This document shows positions 50,701 to 58,763 of a stretch of DNA of 64,000 nucleotides, piece after piece. Position 1 is the stretch's first letter. The number at the start of each line of letters is the position of its first letter. The DNA lies in the NCBI GenBank assembly GCA_028284155.1, contig JANQSF010000124.1, forward strand, positions 43,148-107,147, in the 5' to 3' direction. The stretch is from Phycisphaeraceae bacterium. Lineage in GTDB: Bacteria; Planctomycetota; Phycisphaerae; Phycisphaerales; Phycisphaeraceae. The notes under the pieces are model-generated. The model saw nothing but the letters and a program-made list of their open reading frames with translations. It made no database searches and was not told the DNA's origin. A program made the translations under genes and the position numbers.

Positions 50701-51630
50701 TTAGTTGCTCGATCGTCCGGCAACAGCCCGGAGGTTGTCGATGTTCCGCTTCATGACCGACAACCAGTCGCCTTGGTCCGGGCGATTGCCAGCAGGATCG
50801 ACGATAACGCTTTCGACGCCGATCCCCTTCAGCAGGCCGACCGATTCGGACGCGGGCTCGCCCTCCCAGATCATCCAGGCAGCCGGGTGGTCCTTGAGTA
50901 TTCTCTTCAGGTCGGCCACATCCGCCTCGGTCGGCACGGTTTCAGGCTCCCACAGCACGGACTCAATCTTCAACTTGTATTGCCTGGCGAAGTACTGGTA
51001 CACGGGGTGGGAAGCCACAAGCGGGCGGTCGCCGATCGCGGTCGTCACAGACCGCATGTCCTCGTGCAGCTTGGCGAGGTCGGCGAGAAGAGCGTCGGCG
51101 TTGGCGTTCAGCGTTTCCTTGTCATCCGGCATCGCCTTCACTAGCGCGTCACGGACCGCAATCGCCTGCTGGCGCGCCTGATCAAAGTCCATCCACGTCG
51201 TAAACGCCGTGCCGGCATGGGAGTGCTCGCCTTCGCTGCCGTGACTGTGCGTGGTGGCGTCCTTAATCTCAATCAAGGCACTGGCGAAACTCACGGACGT
51301 GTCCACTGTCTTCTTGGGGGGCAGGCTGACCGTCTTGGCCCACTTCTCATAGGTCGCCCCGTTGGTCAAAATCAGGTCGGCCCCTTGCATGTCCGCCACC
51401 TGCGCATCGCTCGGTCGCCAGAACGCGGGGTCTCCGTCGATTTCAGGAAACCGTACCGCGGCCGTATCACCAGCAATCCGCTCAGCAAAGTATGCAAGCG
51501 GGTAGTTCGTGGCGTAGACCACCGGCTTGCCGTTGTTGTCGGCATCGCCATCCGAAGAGCCAGACTGATCGCAACCGACCACTAAAACGACCAACGCCAG
51601 AACAGTCAGATTCGGGAAGTAGGTGCGCAT
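50701..51630 (-). CDS. ZnuA-like metal-binding lipoprotein with altered ligands
   Basis: A 309-residue lipoprotein (lipobox LVVGC, Cys20) of the cluster A-I (ZnuA/TroA) binding-protein family: VVYATNYPLAYFAERIAG, DPAFWRPSDAQVADMQGADL and VASHPVYQYFARQYKL. A His-rich loop (THSHGSEGEHSH, residues 127-138) is typical of zinc-specific members. However, the first metal His (DPHxYxP) reads DPAFWRP (Ala69) and the second (HxW) reads TTW (Thr144); only His208 remains clear. It may bind metal differently or have another ligand. It is the first gene of the operon with the FtsX-like permease, and no ABC-3 permease is next to it. Confidence 0.85.
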   Translation of the reverse strand: MRTYFPNLTVLALVVLVVGCDQSGSSDGDADNNGKPVVYATNYPLAYFAERIAGDTAAVRFPEIDGDPAFWRPSDAQVADMQGADLILTNGATYEKWAKTVSLPPKKTVDTSVSFASALIEIKDATTHSHGSEGEHSHAGTAFTTWMDFDQARQQAIAVRDALVKAMPDDKETLNANADALLADLAKLHEDMRSVTTAIGDRPLVASHPVYQYFARQYKLKIESVLWEPETVPTEADVADLKRILKDHPAAWMIWEGEPASESVGLLKGIGVESVIVDPAGNRPDQGDWLSVMKRNIDNLRAVAGRSSN

Positions 51631-51672
51631 CGGTTAAACCTTGGTCGGGGACTCTGAGGTAGTGCGGAAAGC

Positions 51673-51701
51673 CCACGAGCCAGGTGTCATTGGCCTCGTG
51701 G
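51673..51701. terminator. Stem-loop between propeller and lipoprotein genes
   Basis: CCACGAGCCA and TGGCCTCGTGG form a stem of about 10 bp around an 8 bp loop. It lies between the stop of the upstream propeller gene (51715) and the start of the ZnuA-like gene (51630). It lacks a clear U-run, so it may be an attenuator or mRNA-stabilising hairpin rather than a terminator. Confidence 0.4.
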
Positions 51702-51714
51702 AAAACTCTGCCAC

Positions 51715-53409
51715 TTAGTTGCCACCAGCGCCCTTTTCGATGACCCACAGTTTCGTCGGGCTTTCGCTCATGTAGTACAAGCGACCATTGGCTGCCACAG
51801 GCGTCGTGCGAAGTTTCGTGCCATCTTCGTGCTCGATCTCGGCGATCAGTTCCTTCTCTCTGCCGTGCTTGAAGATGTACATGATGCCGTCGTCGTTGCC
51901 CACGAACACTTTGCCGTCAGCGACACAGGGAGAAGCCCAGGTGTTGGCAAACATGCTCTCAGTCCAGTACAACTCGCCAGTGATCGCGTCGAGGCAGTGG
52001 ACGTGGCCGCCTAACTCGGTGATGTAGAGCAGGTCATCCATGATGGCGCATGTCGACATGGATCGGCCGAAGTAGTAGGTCTCGCCCGTCGGGCTTGCCT
52101 TGCCCCCGGTCACGGGGCCGCCGTAGCGCCAGACTTGGGCTGAGTCCGGGTTCGGTTCCTCTTTTAGTTCCGGTTCACGTGAGACAACCAGAGTGGGTGA
52201 CAAATCCTTATCCGGGCGCGTCGGTTCTTTTGTAATGTCGATGCAGTACAAATAGCCGACACCGGTGTCGTGCTCGGGGTCCTGTCCGACGGCGATGTAA
52301 AGTTTGTCCTTGTAGACGACCGGTGTCCCGATGAAGTCGTTCGCCGTGCCGCGTCCGCCGAGTCGGTAGACGGCATTCTTGGGATTGCAGTCAAACTTCC
52401 AGAGCAGGTCGCCCGTGGGGCTGAAACTGTAAATCCAGCCGTCCCCGCCGGGGAAGATGACCTGAGGTTTGCCGTTGGGTTGAGCGTACGTGGGATTCGA
52501 CCACTGGCCATGCATGATGTTGCGACGCGATTGTCCTGGCAGGTTGCTCGACCAAAGGACGGTACCGTCATTCTTATTGATCGCCAGAAAACTGGGCGAG
52601 TTTTGTGACGGCACGTGGCGGTGAGCCGCATCAACCCCATTGCTTGTCACGAGAAACAGCGTGTCGCCCGCAATCATTGGCGAGCAAGTCGCAATGTTGT
52701 GCGGAAAGACATTCAACTTCCCGATCATGTCGACCGTCCAATGAATCTTGCCCGTGTTGATGTCGGCGCAGATCACTTCGCAGCGATTCCCGACGTAGTA
52801 GAAGCGATCGCCCTCGATGCAGGGAGTCGAACAAATACCTTGTTGGGGCCAATCCCATACCCGCCCCGCTTTGAGTTTGTCATGAACGATTTGCCACAAG
52901 AAGGCGCCATCCTTCTCGTTGAAGCACATCATGACGCCTTTGTCGCCCTCAATCGACGGATCACGCGGATACTCGTTGTTCGTGCCGATCAGAATCCGCC
53001 CATTGCTCATCACGGGCCCGCCGTAGGCGCGGGAACCGAGTTGAATGGAGTAGGCCACATTGATCCCGTCTTCGATACTCCAGGAATCGGCCAGACCCTT
53101 GACGAGTGGATTGGCAAAATTCCGCTTGAGATGGCCGCCGTACATGCGCCAATCTTTGGGCTGAAGTTCAAGCAGAGCCGGCGGGTCAATAGTCGCTGAC
53201 CCCTTAGTCGTTGAATCCTTAGGTGCCGAACCTTTAGTCGCTGAATCCGCGGGTGCTGAACCCTTAGTCGCTGAATCCCCAGGCGCTGAACCCTTGGTCG
53301 CTGAATCCGCAGGTGCTTGATCCGTTGGCTTCTCATCGCAGCCAAGGAAAGCCACACCAATGACCAGGCCCCAAAAGACGATCAGACTTCGTCCTGTAGT
53401 CATTCGCAT
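51715..53409 (-). CDS. PQQ-like beta-propeller lipoprotein 1 with repeat linker
   Basis: A 564-residue lipoprotein (LVIGVAFLGC lipobox). Directly after the Cys comes a linker of four 10-residue repeats of the form (A/G)DSATKGSAP. Residues about 75-560 are PQQ-like propeller blades (WRMYGGHLKRNFANP; GDRFYYVGNRCEVICADIN; GEGWIY-like DGWIYSFSPTGDLLWKF; LYITELGGHVHCLDAITGEL). A Trp-rich inner ring suggests a binding scaffold; true PQQ binding is not shown. The ATG at 53409 follows GGAG. It is one of three consecutive propeller genes. Confidence 0.85.
   Translation of the reverse strand: MRMTTGRSLIVFWGLVIGVAFLGCDEKPTDQAPADSATKGSAPGDSATKGSAPADSATKGSAPKDSTTKGSATIDPPALLELQPKDWRMYGGHLKRNFANPLVKGLADSWSIEDGINVAYSIQLGSRAYGGPVMSNGRILIGTNNEYPRDPSIEGDKGVMMCFNEKDGAFLWQIVHDKLKAGRVWDWPQQGICSTPCIEGDRFYYVGNRCEVICADINTGKIHWTVDMIGKLNVFPHNIATCSPMIAGDTLFLVTSNGVDAAHRHVPSQNSPSFLAINKNDGTVLWSSNLPGQSRRNIMHGQWSNPTYAQPNGKPQVIFPGGDGWIYSFSPTGDLLWKFDCNPKNAVYRLGGRGTANDFIGTPVVYKDKLYIAVGQDPEHDTGVGYLYCIDITKEPTRPDKDLSPTLVVSREPELKEEPNPDSAQVWRYGGPVTGGKASPTGETYYFGRSMSTCAIMDDLLYITELGGHVHCLDAITGELYWTESMFANTWASPCVADGKVFVGNDDGIMYIFKHGREKELIAEIEHEDGTKLRTTPVAANGRLYYMSESPTKLWVIEKGAGGN
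53190..53318. repeat. 30 bp tandem repeat in the propeller 1 linker
   Basis: Four units of 30 bp, for example GGTGCCGAACCTTTAGTCGC at 53222, follow each other at 53221, 53251 and 53281, plus a degenerate unit before. They keep the reading frame and encode the DSATKGSAP linker, so copy number can change without frameshift. Confidence 0.8.
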
Positions 53410-53463
53410 CGAAATAAACTCCAAAGTGAGGTGTGTCAGGTGTCGGTGTAAAGGCGAAGTCTT

Positions 53464-55692
53464 CTATTGAACCAGAACATTATCGTAATAGATCGGTGTG
53501 CCGGGACTGGGCGGTTGGATGCCATGGGCCGAACCATAGAGTCCGGGCGGTCCGGATCGATTGGGATTGTCATCCCGCAACTCAAGGTTCCAGTCTCTTG
53601 GCTCGGTGTCGCCTTTCTTCCAGGCTTTGCCCAATACCAAGGCGTGATTTCCTTGCACTTTGACGGTCAGTTTCAGGCGGTACCAGGTGTCGGGTTGCCA
53701 GGCAAAATCAACTTCCTTGGCGACCCGGGGGACTGCGTCCCAGGCTGAGACTCGCAGTTTTTGATCGCTGCCCACAAGTTGCAAGATGTAACGGTTGGCG
53801 GTGACGCCCATGGCCGGCAGGTTGTCGCGAACGCGCTTACCCATCACGTCAGCCGCGATCGTGTAGTCCGCCATGTCGGGCGTCCCGATGAATGCGTACC
53901 ACTGGCGATAGAAGGGCACGGGAATATGAGCCGTCTTCATCAGGACGGTGTTGCCATCTTCAAGTTTGTGGGTGATGTAGCGGAGTTGGGTATTGGTCCA
54001 ACCGCCCGGGATCAAACCCGGCCCGGTGCTCTCGAAGTCTTCCCGGTACGGCATGGGCGGAACCTGACGGACACGAACACTGGCCTGCAGTTCGCCGACC
54101 GTCGCCAAGAGCGTTCCGCTTTGGCCACCTGCGATCTTCGGAGCGGTGAAGCTTGCGCCATCGACCTGTCCTTGCAAGACAGGGAGCGTCACACCTTGAC
54201 CGAGGCCCGGGCCTCGTTTCATCGCGGCCAGCGTCAACTTGAACGGCGTCGTCCTGATGAATTGTCCATTCGCGTCGAACAGATTGGCCTTGAAGTCGAC
54301 GCGTTCATCCGCCTTGATGCTAACTTCGGCTGGGATCACTTGAAGTTGAGCGGGCTCGCCGCTCGGATTGGCCGGCGGAACGCCGGGCTGCGGGGGGAGG
54401 TCAACTTGTGTCTTGTTGTACTTGCCCAAGCAGTAGAACTCTTCGGTCGTGCCAAAGTAGACGCAACCATTGGCGATCGCGGCCGAACCTTGCACTTCAA
54501 CGTCGAATGCCGGATCCGCCGGCTGAAATCGTTTTCGTGAAAGTGGCCGTCCTTTGTTGTTCGCATCCAGAATATGGAAGTAGCCGTGAACAGAACTGAG
54601 GTAGATTTTGCCTTCGCCATAGGTAGGCGATCCGGTGCAGTTACGCCCGAACTTCGCACGCCACAGTCGTTCACCGCTCTTGGCATCAAAGCAGTAGAGT
54701 CGGCCCTGACGGTCAGGCAGGTATAGTTTTCCATCATGGAGCATCGGCGAAGGGTATTTGAACTCGATTCCGTCCTTCTCCCAGACGATCTTCGGTGCTG
54801 CTCCGCTGATATCGAGACAGGCGACTCGGCCAACCGTTGCGCGGCCTGGAATCTCTTCACCGTGAGCGGCATAGAGCATGTTGCCGTCGACGACCGGCGC
54901 GGGATTCATGGATCCGCTTCCGAACTCGAAACTCCAAACTTTCTTGCCGGTGTTGACCTGGAAGGCGTGCAGGTGTCCATCACCGCCACCGCTGATCAGA
55001 ATCCGTTGCCCATTGATGGTGGTGACGACCGGGATGCAGCGGTAAGTGTTCGACGGGCGAAGTCCGGTGCTGCTCCACCAGACCATCTCGCCGCTGTTCT
55101 TGTCGAACGCGAGGAATCGCACCCCGCCGCCGCCGTGCGCTCCCCAGTTCGAACTGATCATGCTGATGATGACCAAGTTGCCTTCGACGACAGGGCTGGT
55201 CACGCGTCCGCCGTAGCCAGTGATGCGGCCAAACTCTTCGGTCAATGACTTTTGCCACTTGACTTTTCCAGTATCACCGTCGAAGCAGAGTAACAGGCCC
55301 TGCGTTCCATGCGCATACACGTTGCCGGTCTGCGGATCGCCCACCGGAACGGTCCATCCGAGGCGAATGCTTACGATGTTTGTGAAGAAGACGCCAAAAC
55401 GATGCTCCCAAATGATGTCACCGGTCTTGGCGTCCATGCAAACGACCCGTTCCTGTTCATCGGCGTCTTCGCCAATCTTGCTGACGACGTAGACCTTGTC
55501 GTTCATCACGATTGGCGTGGAACGGCAACTCACGTCCTTCTTCATCCACAACACGTCTTCGAGGTCTGCGGGCAAACCGGTCTCACGAGAGACTCCGTTG
55601 TTCTCGGGGCCGCGCCAAGTGGTCCAGTCATTGGCAAGGAGCGGCGTCGCCAGTAGCGTCATGTATACGATGGTCTTGACTGTGTGTCTCAT
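53464..55692 (-). CDS. PQQ-like beta-propeller protein 2 with Ig-like and LamG-type C-terminus
   Basis: A 742-residue exported protein with a signal peptide (VKTIVYMTLLATPLLA). The propeller blades start with DWTTWRGPENNGVSRETG and include VVCMDAKTGDIIWEHRFG, LCFDGDTGKVKWQKSL and GRLYCFDAKSGERLWRAKFG (about 20-430). A PPQPGVPP linker leads to an Ig-like domain (LQVIPAEVSIKADERVDFKA) and then a concanavalin-like domain (YREDFESTGPGLIPGGWTNT to FAWQPDTWYRLKLTVKV). These surface proteins often bind polysaccharides. It is 72 bp upstream of propeller 1. Confidence 0.87.
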   Translation of the reverse strand: MRHTVKTIVYMTLLATPLLANDWTTWRGPENNGVSRETGLPADLEDVLWMKKDVSCRSTPIVMNDKVYVVSKIGEDADEQERVVCMDAKTGDIIWEHRFGVFFTNIVSIRLGWTVPVGDPQTGNVYAHGTQGLLLCFDGDTGKVKWQKSLTEEFGRITGYGGRVTSPVVEGNLVIISMISSNWGAHGGGGVRFLAFDKNSGEMVWWSSTGLRPSNTYRCIPVVTTINGQRILISGGGDGHLHAFQVNTGKKVWSFEFGSGSMNPAPVVDGNMLYAAHGEEIPGRATVGRVACLDISGAAPKIVWEKDGIEFKYPSPMLHDGKLYLPDRQGRLYCFDAKSGERLWRAKFGRNCTGSPTYGEGKIYLSSVHGYFHILDANNKGRPLSRKRFQPADPAFDVEVQGSAAIANGCVYFGTTEEFYCLGKYNKTQVDLPPQPGVPPANPSGEPAQLQVIPAEVSIKADERVDFKANLFDANGQFIRTTPFKLTLAAMKRGPGLGQGVTLPVLQGQVDGASFTAPKIAGGQSGTLLATVGELQASVRVRQVPPMPYREDFESTGPGLIPGGWTNTQLRYITHKLEDGNTVLMKTAHIPVPFYRQWYAFIGTPDMADYTIAADVMGKRVRDNLPAMGVTANRYILQLVGSDQKLRVSAWDAVPRVAKEVDFAWQPDTWYRLKLTVKVQGNHALVLGKAWKKGDTEPRDWNLELRDDNPNRSGPPGLYGSAHGIQPPSPGTPIYYDNVLVQ

Positions 55693-55781
55693 TTCGTTGT
55701 ATTTCCGAGGTGGTTCATAGTTAATGGGATGATCACGAAGAACGAAGGCGTGAGGTCAGTGAAGTGCCGCGTCCAATGCGG

Positions 55782-57104
55782 TTACTTGATGCGATAACAG
55801 AAGAGAAGGTCTTGGTCGCGGAGATACAGCATCCCGTTAGCGATCACTGGCCGTGTCCAGTTCTTGCCGCTCGGGGCGGTCAACTTCGACGACGCCGGCA
55901 AGGCAAAGCGCCCCTTTTCGATCCACTCTTCGGTAGAGGCCTCGATCAGCGCGACTTCAGCCGACCGTTCACCGTAGAGATAGAGATGACCGTCTGCGAA
56001 GATCACTGAGCCATCACCCACGGCGCTGGATCTTTCAAACCAGGCAATGTCGCCCGTCATGAATTCCTGGCATACCCAACCACGGCCTTTCGACGTCCCA
56101 AAGACGTGCCCATCGTGCAAGACGAACCCACCAATCGAGTTCTTCATGTTTCGGCCGGCATACTCTCGTTCCACCATGAATTGCCCGTTACCGCTCTTCG
56201 AGACTTTAATCATGTCGCAGCCATCACCGGTGCTGGTGTATACATAATTACCGTGACAAAGGGGCGTGGGAATGACCACATCGCTATAGGGACGTGAGCG
56301 TTTGTAGAACCAGAGCAACTTGCCGTCTTCGGCGTCCACGGATGCGATACCGCGCTGGGTCATCACGACGTATTGCTTCACACCATCGATGGTGGCGACG
56401 ATTGGCGATGCGTAGGTCGCTTCTTCGTTGAGTTCCTTGCTGCGCCACACGACTTTGCCAGTACTCTTGTCAAGGGCCACCACAAGGCCCTGGCCATCGG
56501 TGCTTCCGGGCGTGCAGATCAGGTGCTCGCCGTCAACGAGTGGCCCCCAACAATACCCCCAGCCAATCGTTTTGGGTTCGCCGGCACGCGTGTTCTGGAT
56601 CGAGCCGCCAAGGTCATTGATCATGTGGACTTGCCACTGCGGCTTACCAGCCGTCGTGGCGCACACGAGTTGCCCGTCGCCGGCCAGCGCATAGACAAGA
56701 TCACCGTCAACGGTCACAGCTGCCCGCGGCCCCGCGCCCCACGAGTTTGCCTCGAAGGTGAAACTCTTGTTGTTCAGCGGCAAAGCCCACTGTTCTTTGC
56801 CATCCTTGGCACTGAGGCAGAACAGTTCAGCCCTTCCATTGCGGCCGCCGGTGAGGTAGATGCGACCGTCGGCAAAGGTCGGTGAAGAGTAGCCGATCCC
56901 TGCGTTCTTGAATGACCAGACGAGTGTGGGGCCAGCTTCCGGCCAAGCGGCAAGCAGCCCGGTCTCGGGAGACTTGTTGTCGCGCCGGGGCCCTTGAAAC
57001 TGTGGCCAAGCGTCGGCGTGAAGTAGATCCACACCAAGCAACGAGTGCACGACGCAGACCAGCACTCCGGCCCTCAAGAGTTTGACATAGGGTATGCAAT
57101 GCAT
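55782..57104 (-). CDS. PQQ-like beta-propeller protein 3
   Basis: A 440-residue exported protein with a signal peptide (VKLLRAGVLVCVVHSLLGVDLLHA). The propeller has clear blades: WPQFQGPRRDNKSPETG, IYLTGGRNGRAELFCLSAKD, LVYALAGDGQLVCATTAGKP, LVVALDKSTGKVVWRSKEL and GIASVDAEDGKLLWFYKR. It lacks the extra domains of propeller 2. The ATG at 57104 starts the signal peptide directly, though the frame is open a further 58 codons. It lies between hisI and propeller 2 on the same strand; its link with zinc is only by position. Confidence 0.87.
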   Translation of the reverse strand: MHCIPYVKLLRAGVLVCVVHSLLGVDLLHADAWPQFQGPRRDNKSPETGLLAAWPEAGPTLVWSFKNAGIGYSSPTFADGRIYLTGGRNGRAELFCLSAKDGKEQWALPLNNKSFTFEANSWGAGPRAAVTVDGDLVYALAGDGQLVCATTAGKPQWQVHMINDLGGSIQNTRAGEPKTIGWGYCWGPLVDGEHLICTPGSTDGQGLVVALDKSTGKVVWRSKELNEEATYASPIVATIDGVKQYVVMTQRGIASVDAEDGKLLWFYKRSRPYSDVVIPTPLCHGNYVYTSTGDGCDMIKVSKSGNGQFMVEREYAGRNMKNSIGGFVLHDGHVFGTSKGRGWVCQEFMTGDIAWFERSSAVGDGSVIFADGHLYLYGERSAEVALIEASTEEWIEKGRFALPASSKLTAPSGKNWTRPVIANGMLYLRDQDLLFCYRIK

Positions 57105-57284
57105 GTTGAGTGCTCGATGATTCAAGAGTTGGGATTTAGGCATATCCAGACCTCGGGGAGAAGAGAGTAACGACGATCCGCCCAAGTTACCCGCTCCAGA
57201 GAGGGCAAGCATTCGAGTACGGGTATTGCCGCCGACAGTCGAGTAGGTTCGGGTAGCATGACGCTGTTGGTCCGTCACGGTTTG

Positions 57285-57755
57285 TCATAGCTGGGTGGGG
57301 TTGGGGGCGTCTCCATAGACTTTCTGGGGGTTGAAAACCTTCTCGGTCTCCGTGAATCCCAGCGGCTGGCCGGCTTGGTCGCCGAAGGGGACGGCTCGGT
57401 AGAAGCAGGAGCGGTATCCCACATGGCAACTGGCCCCGCCCTGGACGTCGACGCGCAGCCAAATGCAATCCTGGTCGTCGTCGATTCGTATCTCGCGGAT
57501 GCGCTGCACCAACCCGCTGGTAGCGCCTTTATGCCAGAGGCACAGTCGGCTCCGGCTCCAGTAGACGGCTTCCCCCAAGGCAATGGACTTCGTGAGCGCT
57601 TCGGCGTTCATATAGGCATGCATGAGTACCTCACCGGAAGCGAAATCGGTAGTTACCACAGGGATCAGGCCGTGTTCATCAAACTTGGGCGCTAGATCAC
57701 ATCCCTCCTCAATCTGTTCTACACTCTGCCTCTCAGTGAAGTTCGATTCCGTCAT
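57285..57755 (-). CDS. hisI: HisI-like phosphoribosyl-AMP cyclohydrolase, zinc-regulon type paralogue
   Basis: A 156-residue PRA-cyclohydrolase: VLMHAYMNAEALTKSIALGE, AVYWSRSRLCLWHKGATSG and ASCHVGYRSCFYRAVP. The family opens the ring of phosphoribosyl-AMP in histidine synthesis and is zinc-dependent through three Cys. Here Cys110 and Cys117 are kept, but the first (in the DCDxD motif) reads DDDQD, so Asp93 stands in its place. No other his gene is near. A HisI2 paralogue beside ZnuABC, DUF1826 and COG0523 is known from Zur regulons, so this is probably a low-zinc substitute. A candidate operator lies 38 bp upstream. Confidence 0.88.
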   Translation of the reverse strand: MTESNFTERQSVEQIEEGCDLAPKFDEHGLIPVVTTDFASGEVLMHAYMNAEALTKSIALGEAVYWSRSRLCLWHKGATSGLVQRIREIRIDDDQDCIWLRVDVQGGASCHVGYRSCFYRAVPFGDQAGQPLGFTETEKVFNPQKVYGDAPNPTQL

Positions 57756-57792
57756 TGTGCATCTCCATTGGTCTTATAGATTCATCCAAATT

Positions 57793-57808
57793 GTGACGGC
57801 TGCGTCAG
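57793..57808 (-). promoter_or_regulatory. Candidate operator upstream of hisI
   Basis: The minus strand reads CTGACGCAGCCGTCAC, 38-53 bp upstream of the hisI ATG, directly after TATGTC. It matches the site at 44203-44218 in 13 of 16 positions. A wider relative (TGACG-N9-CGTCA) lies at 57259-57277, upstream of propeller 3. Confidence 0.5.
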
Positions 57809-57896
57809 ACATAGGGGTCGTGTGCGGTCATGCCGAGGTTTGTGGTTGCCAAGTGCGAACGGTCTCTTTGCGCAAAGCCGCGACGAGTGACTTACC

Positions 57897-58763
57897 TCAC
57901 ATGCCTACTTGATCCCACAGTTGGCGTATGAGGTGCGCGACAAGTAGCGCGAAGCACATCACACCTACCGCCGCTTGACCGGGTGGCAGATTCCAATAAT
58001 GACCTGCCCAAAGCCCCAGAAAGCTGAGGGAGGCCGCGAGGATTGGCGCGAAAAGGAACAAGCTTCTTACTTCGCCGCAGATCTGCTTTGCGATCATGAC
58101 GGGAAGCGCAAGAGCCCCGAAGGCGAATAGGACGCCAGTGGAGCGTACGGCTAAACCAACACTAAGTCCCGCCAGAACTGCCATAGCGATGTTCCAGCGC
58201 GATACTCTGATTCCGATCGCCGCAGCCATCACGGGGTCGGACAGAAGTAAAATCAGAGATCGCATCCGCCACACCGCGGCGATGATCACCCCGGTCAAGA
58301 GGGCCAAGAAGAGGCACAGGTCGGTCCATGTCGCACCTACCACCGAGGAGACTTGCAGGCGTCTGGCCTGCTCCATACCGGATGGTGCATGAGCGAGGAA
58401 CAGCACGGCTAGTGACCCGGCGGTCACGAACACCCACGCGGTGCGCTCATCGCCATCAAGACGCCCCCCTTCGGCGCTCTGATTCTCACGGCCACCCAGC
58501 ATTGTGAACATCGCTGCCACTACAGCGGCTCCGATCACGACGGCGTCGCGGCTGGCAGCTCCAAGGCTTCCATTGACTTGTGAACCCATGAAGAAGGCAA
58601 TGACCGCATACCCCATCAGAGAGGTCTGTGCGACCGCTACTGCCATGAAGAGTTGTCGTCTCGCAGTTGCGACGACACCCACCATCGCCAACACGGCGCC
58701 AGCAAGCAGCGTGAGCGCGTACGGGCGGAAAAAGAGCGGCCAAGAGTCAAAGAATTCCATCAC
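57897..58763 (-). CDS. znuB: ZnuB-like metal ABC transporter permease (ABC-3 family)
   Basis: A 288-residue permease with about eight membrane helices (for example LTLLAGAVLAMVGVVATA, LFLALLTGVIIAAVW, VLFAFGALALPVMIA). ABC-3 permeases move zinc or manganese inward. The segment AVAVAQTSLMGYAVIAF matches the loop near helix 2 that contacts the ATPase. It overlaps the ATPase gene by 4 bp (ATGA), and the full ZnuA-ZnuC-ZnuB order is present. Confidence 0.9.
   Translation of the reverse strand: MMEFFDSWPLFFRPYALTLLAGAVLAMVGVVATARRQLFMAVAVAQTSLMGYAVIAFFMGSQVNGSLGAASRDAVVIGAAVVAAMFTMLGGRENQSAEGGRLDGDERTAWVFVTAGSLAVLFLAHAPSGMEQARRLQVSSVVGATWTDLCLFLALLTGVIIAAVWRMRSLILLLSDPVMAAAIGIRVSRWNIAMAVLAGLSVGLAVRSTGVLFAFGALALPVMIAKQICGEVRSLFLFAPILAASLSFLGLWAGHYWNLPPGQAAVGVMCFALLVAHLIRQLWDQVGM

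Noticed and set aside
49491..51630. Interpretation of the lipoprotein operon as a standard ZnuABC importer
   Set aside because: The permease has the MacB/FtsX layout and the ATPase is LolD-like; the true ZnuABC set is at 57897-60710.
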